A DNA stretch of 64,000 nt from an uncultured Lachnospiraceae bacterium (lineage in GTDB: Bacteria > Bacillota > Clostridia > Lachnospirales > Lachnospiraceae), in the NCBI GenBank assembly GCA_902779575.1, contig CACZBW010000003.1:186001-250000 (forward strand), given 5' to 3'. Below the pieces are notes generated by a model. It made no database searches, was not told where the DNA came from, and saw only the letters and a list, made by a program, of their open reading frames with translations. Position 1 is the first letter of the stretch. Each line of letters starts with the position of its first letter. The position numbers and the translations under genes were made by a program. Shown here piece by piece: positions 58,851-64,000 of this stretch.

Positions 58851-58962
58851 TTTTTCAACATTTATGTGTTTGTTTGTTGTTGTTTTCTCAATCAAAGTCA
58901 ACACGTCTCTTTTTGTTCTTTTATCTTCCGAAGTCAACGCAGAAATGAGGAGGTCTCTATTT

Positions 58963-60243
58963 ATGAAACATTTCAAGCAGTTTACATCCTTTGCCCTGGC
59001 GGTTGTGCTTGCCGCCGGCTTTACGGCAGCAGGTGCGGAATCGGAAGCAGGAGAAAGCTCCGCCGCTTCCGCTAATACGGTAAAGCTTGGTCTTATGATC
59101 GCAAAAAACGGCCAGTCTCTTTCCAGTGATGAATGGGAAGTCCTGGCAGACATCTTCGAGGATGTCATCAACAACAAACACGAAGATCTGAGTCTTCCAT
59201 TTGCCTCAGACGAAGGACTGCCCGGGTTGGGAGGAGCAAAAGTCGAGTTTGTGACCGGTGAGCAGATCGATACGCAAACCGCTGTCATGGTAGCGGATCA
59301 GCTGATCCAGGAAGAAGGAGTTGTCGGACTGTTCGGGCATTTTACTTCCACTACTACCGCAGCCGCCATGGTTTCTGCAGAGAAGAATTCCGTCCCGCTG
59401 CTTTCCGAAGGCACTTCCATGAGTCTTCTGAATGCCGGATACGACTACTGGCTGCGCAGCTTTGGCGGCGATGATTTTTATGTACAGCGTTCCATGGAAT
59501 TCATCAATTCCGTTAAAGAAGCTTACGGTGACATTTCCACCATCGCGCTCTGCTCCGAAAACTCCGACTTCGGTACCGGTATCGCCACTTTAGAGAAGGC
59601 TGCTGCTGAGGAAAACGGTTATACGGTAGTCGAGAATGTTTTCTATGATTCCGCAGACCGCGACGTCTCTTCCAAGGTCCGTCTTCTGAAAGATGCGAAC
59701 GCAGACGTGGTTATGATGAGTTCCTATGCGGCGGACGCTCTGGCTTTCATGGAAGAGTTCAAAGCGCAGGACTATTTCCCGAAGATGCTTCTCGGACAGC
59801 GCGGCGGCTTTATGTCCTCAGGCTTTGCCAGGACACTCGGGGCTGATGCCGACACCGTCCTTACTACAGCACGCTGGGCTGACACTCTGGATAATGAGGC
59901 TGCGAAACAGATCGCTGCATTATTTAAGGAAAAAACCGGCAATACCCTGATCGGTGACGTTCTTGTCGACGTATGGAACGGTGTTCTTCTGTGCGTGGCC
60001 ATCAATCAGGCCGGAACCACGGATGCAGCGGCTGTCCGCGAGGTTTTCGCAAAGGGACTTGACCTTGATCCGGTCCTGGATCCCATGGCTTCGGGAGGAT
60101 ATGTATATGGCGAGACCGGCGACAACGAGAATAAAGACTGCATCATTGTCCAGTATTCAGGCGGAGCCCTGAATCCGGTTTATCCGGAAGACAAAGCTGT
60201 TGCGGAGCTTTCCTATCCTTCCGTCACATGGAGTGAAAGGTAA
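58963..60243 (+). CDS. LIV-type solute-binding protein (second, divergent)
   Basis: 426 residues. Signal peptide (MKHFKQFTSFALAVVLAAG) ending near AGA before ESEAGES, again without a lipobox. Peripla_BP_6 fold (KLGLMIAKNGQSLSSDEWEV; LFGHFTSTTTAAAMV; MMSSYAADALAFMEEF; LLGQRGGFMSSGFA). It is a paralogue of the first binding protein, sharing the IGQRGGF/LGQRGGF region, but has no permease genes of its own, so it probably delivers a second ligand to the same LivHMGF. ATG 58963 has GAGGAGGTCTC upstream. Confidence 0.9.
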   Translation: MKHFKQFTSFALAVVLAAGFTAAGAESEAGESSAASANTVKLGLMIAKNGQSLSSDEWEVLADIFEDVINNKHEDLSLPFASDEGLPGLGGAKVEFVTGEQIDTQTAVMVADQLIQEEGVVGLFGHFTSTTTAAAMVSAEKNSVPLLSEGTSMSLLNAGYDYWLRSFGGDDFYVQRSMEFINSVKEAYGDISTIALCSENSDFGTGIATLEKAAAEENGYTVVENVFYDSADRDVSSKVRLLKDANADVVMMSSYAADALAFMEEFKAQDYFPKMLLGQRGGFMSSGFARTLGADADTVLTTARWADTLDNEAAKQIAALFKEKTGNTLIGDVLVDVWNGVLLCVAINQAGTTDAAAVREVFAKGLDLDPVLDPMASGGYVYGETGDNENKDCIIVQYSGGALNPVYPEDKAVAELSYPSVTWSER

Positions 60244-60270
60244 ACTGCAGACGGGCGCCCGGAAGCATCA

Positions 60271-60300
60271 GAGGAAGGTCAGATTACTCTGACCTTCCTC
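60271..60300 (+). terminator. Hairpin after the second binding protein gene
   Basis: GAGGAAGGTCAGA (60271-60283) and TCTGACCTTCCTC (60288-60300) form a 13-bp stem with a four-base loop. The following sequence is only moderately T-rich, so termination may be partial. Confidence 0.7.
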
Positions 60301-60413
60301 ATCCGACTCTTTCCTTCAGAGATATGCGCGGCAGGAACCGCGCGGCGAAGTCTTGAAATCAGCGAATAAAAAAGATATCATAATAACACGAAACCAGGAG
60401 GATATGATTGTAT

Positions 60414-61721
60414 ATGGATACACGTAAGGGTGTGTTTTTTTCAGATGAATATCAGGAATACCTGAAGAGCCAGTTCAGTTACGCGGATTCTGATCCCGAA
60501 TACGGGCACAGGCTTTTTTTCGAGAATTCAGGAGGTTCTCTCCGCCTGAAACAGGCCGTGGAGATCAAACGGGAGCTCGAGGAATTTCCGGACTGTCCTG
60601 AAAGGACCAGAGGACGCGGAAAGGATCTGGGCGTGTTCGTCTCAGAAGGAACCAAAGAGATCATGAACATCATTTTCGGAACCTCCCAGGGTGCTCTGGT
60701 TACAGATCTCACTGCTTCCCAGGCCATGTTCCACGCGGTTACCACGATCCTTGACAACGTAAAATGGGGAAGCAATGCCGTCACGACGCAGCTGGAACAT
60801 CCCTCCGCCCATGATGCGGTGGAATATGCCTGTATCCGTACCGGCAGGGAATTCCGGGAGATCCCTGCCGACCCCGTAACCGGAGGCATCGAGGTTGACG
60901 AGGTTCTGAAGCATGTGGATGAAAACACGGTGCTTGTCAGCGTCATGGCTGCTTCCAACATTTCCGGCAACATCATGGATATCAAAGAGATCTCCCGCCG
61001 TGTGCACGAAATTAATCCCGATATTTACGTGATCAGCGATGCTGTACAGCACGCGCCTCACTGTGTGATCGATGTGGAAGACTGGAACGTGGACGTGTGC
61101 AACTTTGCGCCATATAAGTTTTTCGGCGTCAGAGGCTGTGGTTTTGCCTATGTCTCCCACCGGGTCGCCAACATGTTCCATGCCCGCCTTCTGTTTAAAG
61201 CACCTGATGTATGGGCTCTCGGAACGCCGGCCCCCGGAAATTTCGCGGCCATGATGGCCGTGATCGATTATGTGTGCAGCATAGGCCGCCATTTTTCACC
61301 CAGCACCTATGGTTCAAGAGAATTGTTTGTTGAAGGCATGAACCGGATTCATCTTCAGGAACGCGCTCTTCTGCACCGTATGCTGGAAGGTACCGGAGAA
61401 GTCCCGGGGCTTCGTCATATTCCGGGTGTCCATGTCTATACCGACATCGAAGATCTGACCAAAAAAGACCTGATCGTCGCCATGAGCATAGACGGCATCG
61501 GTCTGGCTGAACTGGCAGAGGAATACATGCACCATGGCGTTACGGTATTCGAACGCCTGCGCAGCAGTCAGTATTCTGAAAGGATCGTACGCACTCTTGA
61601 CATGGAGGAAGGAGCGATTCGGGTGTCTCCGCTCCATTGCCACGGAAAAAAGGATATCGATGAATTCCTGCGGATCACCAGATCCATCGCCAGGATGGCG
61701 GCAGGAAAAAAAGAAAACTGA
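60414..61721 (+). CDS. Class V aminotransferase-fold PLP enzyme (cysteine-desulfurase/isopenicillin-epimerase-like)
   Basis: 435 residues from ATG 60414. PLP fold type I: GSNAVTTQLEHPSAHDAVEYA, the cofactor Asp in VISDAVQHAPH, and a Schiff-base lysine in FAPYKFFGVRGCGFAYV. Members are cysteine desulfurases, selenocysteine lyases, epimerases and aminotransferases; this one lacks an obvious desulfurase active-site cysteine loop, so an amino-acid lyase or transaminase is likelier. AGGAGG lies six bases before an in-frame TTG (60408) and twelve before the ATG, so the exact start is open. It is followed without a gap by the ThrE genes. Confidence 0.8.
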   Translation: MDTRKGVFFSDEYQEYLKSQFSYADSDPEYGHRLFFENSGGSLRLKQAVEIKRELEEFPDCPERTRGRGKDLGVFVSEGTKEIMNIIFGTSQGALVTDLTASQAMFHAVTTILDNVKWGSNAVTTQLEHPSAHDAVEYACIRTGREFREIPADPVTGGIEVDEVLKHVDENTVLVSVMAASNISGNIMDIKEISRRVHEINPDIYVISDAVQHAPHCVIDVEDWNVDVCNFAPYKFFGVRGCGFAYVSHRVANMFHARLLFKAPDVWALGTPAPGNFAAMMAVIDYVCSIGRHFSPSTYGSRELFVEGMNRIHLQERALLHRMLEGTGEVPGLRHIPGVHVYTDIEDLTKKDLIVAMSIDGIGLAELAEEYMHHGVTVFERLRSSQYSERIVRTLDMEEGAIRVSPLHCHGKKDIDEFLRITRSIARMAAGKKEN

Positions 61722-62524
61722 TGGATGTGATTCAGGAGCAGAGTATGGTTCCGAAAAATAACATGATCAGGGAACAGGATGTAAAACAGGCTCTGTATGC
61801 TGCCGTGGCAGTGGGTGAGGCGATTCTGGAATACGGGGGCGAGGTGAGCCGTGTGGAGGACAGCATTCAGAGGATCTGTTCCTCTTACGGCTTCATTCGG
61901 GCGGATGTGTTCTGCATCACTTCCACCATTATCAGCACAGCTTATACAAAAAATAATGAAGCGGTTACACAGAGCTGCCGCATTACGCACATCGGAAATG
62001 ATTTTGACAAGCTGGGACGGGTCAACGACCTGTCCCGGATCATATGCAGGGAACATACCGATCCGGAAAAAGTTCTTGCCAGGCTGAAAGAGATTGAAGC
62101 GCTCGGAACAGCCCCGTTTCCGGCCCGGATGCTCATCTATGCTCTGGTGCCGGCGTCTTTTACGGTCTTTTTCGGGGGAAACCTGGCAGATCTCATCATC
62201 TCCGGCCTGATCGGCAGCATACTGTTCTGTCTGGAAAGCAGGCTGAAAGACGCAAGATTCAACAGGCTTTTCAGCGCTCTGCTCTGTTCGCTTGCCGGAG
62301 GCTTTCTGGCAAACATCCTGTCCCTGGGGATCAATGGCTGCAATCCGGCACTGATCAGTATCGGCAACGTGATGGTCTTTATTCCCGGCGTCAAATTTAC
62401 GAATTCCATCCGGGACCTGATGACCGGTGACACGGTTACCGGTCTGATCTGTCTTGCCGAGTCACTGATCATGGCTGTGGCGGTCGCTCTTGGATTTGCC
62501 GCGTTTTCGCTGCTCTTTATCTAA
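61721..62524 (+). CDS. Threonine/serine exporter ThrE, large subunit (DUF1212)
   Basis: 267 residues. The N-terminal soluble half carries EAILEYGGEVSRVEDSI and DVFCITSTIISTAYT, the ThrE/DUF1212 signature; the second half has about five membrane helices. With the next protein it should form the split ThrE exporter that lets threonine, serine or similar small amino acids leave the cell. ATG 61721 overlaps the stop of the aminotransferase-type gene (TGATG), so the genes are coupled. Confidence 0.87.
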   Translation: MDVIQEQSMVPKNNMIREQDVKQALYAAVAVGEAILEYGGEVSRVEDSIQRICSSYGFIRADVFCITSTIISTAYTKNNEAVTQSCRITHIGNDFDKLGRVNDLSRIICREHTDPEKVLARLKEIEALGTAPFPARMLIYALVPASFTVFFGGNLADLIISGLIGSILFCLESRLKDARFNRLFSALLCSLAGGFLANILSLGINGCNPALISIGNVMVFIPGVKFTNSIRDLMTGDTVTGLICLAESLIMAVAVALGFAAFSLLFI

Positions 62525-62525
62525 A

Positions 62526-62981
62526 ATGGATAAAAATATGAATGAATATCTTCAGCTGATCGCAGCTTTTTCAGGATCCGCCGGATTTGCGCTTGCCTAT
62601 AATTTCCGCGGGAAAAAACATGTTCTGACGGCCGGCCTCGGCGGGGCCGCCGGCTGGCTCTGCTACCTGATTGTTCTGCACGCTTCCGGCAATGAATACC
62701 TGGCCGGTTTTGCGGGAACTGTTCTTTGTTCCTTTTATTCTGAGGCAGCGGCACGATTCCTCAGAACGCCGGCCACAGGGCTGCTCATCGTGAGTTCCAT
62801 TCCGATGATCCCCGGCGCTTCTCTTTACCGCTGCATGCAGCATCTGCTTCGCTCTGAAATGGAATTGTTTGAACGGGAGGGGGCATACACGGTTCTGTTT
62901 GCCAGCTGTATGGCGGCAGGATTTGTCTTTTCGGGGACTCTGATCCATCTGTTCCGCAGCACAAACAAAAAGACTGAATGA
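62526..62981 (+). CDS. Threonine/serine exporter ThrE, small subunit (DUF3815)
   Basis: 151 residues, four or five hydrophobic segments (LIAAFSGSAGFALAYNF; GLGGAAGWLCYLIVL; FAGTVLCSFYSEAAARFLRTP; SSIPMIPGASLYRCM). This is the second half of the ThrE exporter, encoded separately as in many Firmicutes. It begins one base after the stop of the large subunit; no ribosome site is seen, so it relies on translational coupling. Confidence 0.87.
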   Translation: MDKNMNEYLQLIAAFSGSAGFALAYNFRGKKHVLTAGLGGAAGWLCYLIVLHASGNEYLAGFAGTVLCSFYSEAAARFLRTPATGLLIVSSIPMIPGASLYRCMQHLLRSEMELFEREGAYTVLFASCMAAGFVFSGTLIHLFRSTNKKTE

Positions 62982-63080
62982 GGCTGTGAAAGCGCGGAAT
63001 TCTTACCCGTTCTTTCACAGCCTCCTCCCTGCAGCGGATTTTGCTGCAGATGCCAACTTACCGACGTCCTGCGGGACGTC
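62980..63080 (+). terminator. Three successive hairpins after the ThrE genes
   Basis: GAGGCTGTGAAAG/CTTTCACAGCCTC (62980-62992, 63012-63024), CTGCAGC/GCTGCAG (63029-63049) and GACGTCC/GGGACGTC (about 63063-63080). The first is strong but T-poor after the stem; together they lie between convergent genes and should end both transcripts. Confidence 0.6.
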
Positions 63081-63166
63081 ATACTTTGTCTCCTGAGCTG
63101 TTCATATATTCCTGTCTGTTACTTACCATGCGGATTCCCGTGGCTTCAGCTGCAGGAACAGCAGAC

Positions 63167-63853
63167 TCAGTCCGGTTCTTCTGAAAGATTCAGGCTCTCA
63201 ACGATCTTGCAGAATCCGCTAAGATCATACGTGGTTCCCTCATGATTCTGAATCCTCTTCAGAAGAACTTCTTCTTTCTTCTCTCTTGCCAGGGTGATCT
63301 CGTAGACCTCTTCTGCCCTTTCCTTCGGAACAACCACGACATCATCATTGTCCGCGAAGATCAGATCGCCGGGACGGATGGTTACTCCGCACATCACGAC
63401 CGGATGATTGATCTTTCCCGGGAAAGCTTTGGTCGTTCCGACCACATTTATGGCTGCGGAAAATACCGGGAAGTTCAGTTCCTTCATCAGCATTGTATCG
63501 CGTACGGCACCGTCTGTGATCATTCCCACACATCCTTTTGCCTGTGCGGAGGCGCTCATCATGCCGCCCCACATGCCGCCGGTCCTGGTATCTCCGGAAT
63601 AAGCGATTACAAGCACATCGCCGGGTTTCAGCATATCAATAGCCTTGTGTACAATAACGTTGTCTCCGGGTCTTGCCTCAACTGTAAAAGCCGGTCCGCA
63701 GATTCTGGATCCCGGCCATACCGGATGCACCTTTCCGCCAAATGCATTAATTCTGCCCATGGACTCATGAATGGAAGCGCTCTCTTCAAACTGAGAAAAC
63801 TTTTTTACCATTTCCGGGGATACTTTCTCATAATGCTTAATAATATCAAACAT
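63167..63853 (-). CDS. RraA-family aldolase/decarboxylase (4-hydroxy-4-methyl-2-oxoglutarate aldolase type)
   Basis: 228 residues. Signature GCVGMITDGAVRDTM with the metal and substrate Asp/Arg pair, and GPAFTVEARPGDN near the N-terminus. This fold is shared by HMG/CHA aldolases, oxaloacetate decarboxylases and the RNase E regulator RraA; in a Clostridium-type cell the enzyme reading is the likely one. Start is ATG 63853 behind AAGGAGGAAGAAA. It faces the ThrE genes and its own upstream region runs to the window edge, so its operon partners, if any, lie outside. Confidence 0.85.
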   Translation of the reverse strand: MFDIIKHYEKVSPEMVKKFSQFEESASIHESMGRINAFGGKVHPVWPGSRICGPAFTVEARPGDNVIVHKAIDMLKPGDVLVIAYSGDTRTGGMWGGMMSASAQAKGCVGMITDGAVRDTMLMKELNFPVFSAAINVVGTTKAFPGKINHPVVMCGVTIRPGDLIFADNDDVVVVPKERAEEVYEITLAREKKEEVLLKRIQNHEGTTYDLSGFCKIVESLNLSEEPD

Positions 63854-64000
63854 TTTTCTTCCTCCTTGTTTTTGTAATCGGAAAACGCGGATCCGGTTCC
63901 TTTACAGACTGAAACAGCAATTCAACAGCATTTCCCTTATACGGCAGGGGAGATCTCGTCCGTTCTCTCCGGCTGCATCAAATTTTCATGTCCGGAATTA
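63854..64000. other. Upstream region of the RraA-type gene to the window edge
   Basis: 147 bases with the ribosome site of the leftward gene. No clear promoter pair or further start codon could be fixed within the window. Confidence 0.4.

Larger units (their letters stand above)
58562..58962. other. 401-bp divergent control region between the two LIV-type binding protein genes
   Basis: T-rich, low-GC stretch with one sigma-A promoter on each strand and the 12-bp word CAACATCTATTT present at both, in mirrored orientation. A related ATCTATTT lies near 58777. No gene is seen. Confidence 0.65.

Overview
The window reads as a chromosomal segment of a moderately GC-rich Firmicute of class Clostridia, most likely a gut Lachnospiraceae-type bacterium. 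This placement is inferred from gene content: strong AGGAGG ribosome sites, a sugar PTS with EI, a RACo/short-MetH pair, an Lsa-type ABC-F gene, split ThrE, DUF6171 and DUF4342 proteins, and an arabinan locus. No rRNA, tRNA, transposase, prophage or CRISPR array was seen. The only repeats found are a small hairpin element with terminal inverted repeats, a 40-bp tandem repeat and short coding repeats.

Layout. 1-1.3 kb: a truncated gene divergent from a TreR-like GntR regulator, with two identical TGTTTAAACA dyads at the two promoters. 1.4-8.8 kb (minus): a Nudix-GNAT fusion, a methionine synthase without its reactivation domain, the RACo-type corrinoid activator that would replace that domain, and an unrecognised membrane protein. 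9-16 kb: a sucrose block (HAD phosphatase and sucrose-6-phosphate hydrolase on plus; PTS enzyme I and a sucrose-family EIIBCA on minus), then acylphosphatase, a MATE exporter and a Tat-exported FMN/FAD reductase. 20.4-31.1 kb: an arabinan locus. A solute-binding protein, two permeases, GH51, secreted GH43, a DUF6171 protein and a second GH43 run on minus, and two tandem paralogous winged-helix regulators diverge from them.

31-36.8 kb: an XRE/DUF6442 pair with twin operators on its promoter; an Lsa-like ABC-F gene behind a long leader with a small upstream ORF whose stop codon lies in the attenuator stem; then a UBA/DUF4342 membrane protein with an OmpR/histidine-kinase pair. 36.9-43.7 kb (minus): a radical SAM protein, a membrane-anchored SpoIIE-type phosphatase, a GNAT protein and a 987-residue propeller-sensor-MFS fusion.

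44.1-63.9 kb: a LysR gene, then about 13.5 kb on minus that looks like one catabolic operon. It carries a LIV-type ABC transporter (binding protein, LivHMGF), two zinc alcohol/polyol dehydrogenases, a class II aldolase, an aldo-keto reductase, a PfkB kinase, 5-oxoprolinase PxpABC and a DeoR regulator. Divergent from it are a second LIV-type binding protein, a class V aminotransferase-fold enzyme and the two-part ThrE exporter. Both divergent promoters carry the same 12-bp word, mirrored. The right end holds an RraA-type aldolase.

The parts most worth following are the ABC-F leader with its stop codon in the terminator stem, the transporter-sensor/phosphatase locus, and the operon joining amino-acid-type uptake, sugar-type enzymes and 5-oxoprolinase. 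All three solute-binding proteins have ordinary signal peptides and no lipobox cysteine.
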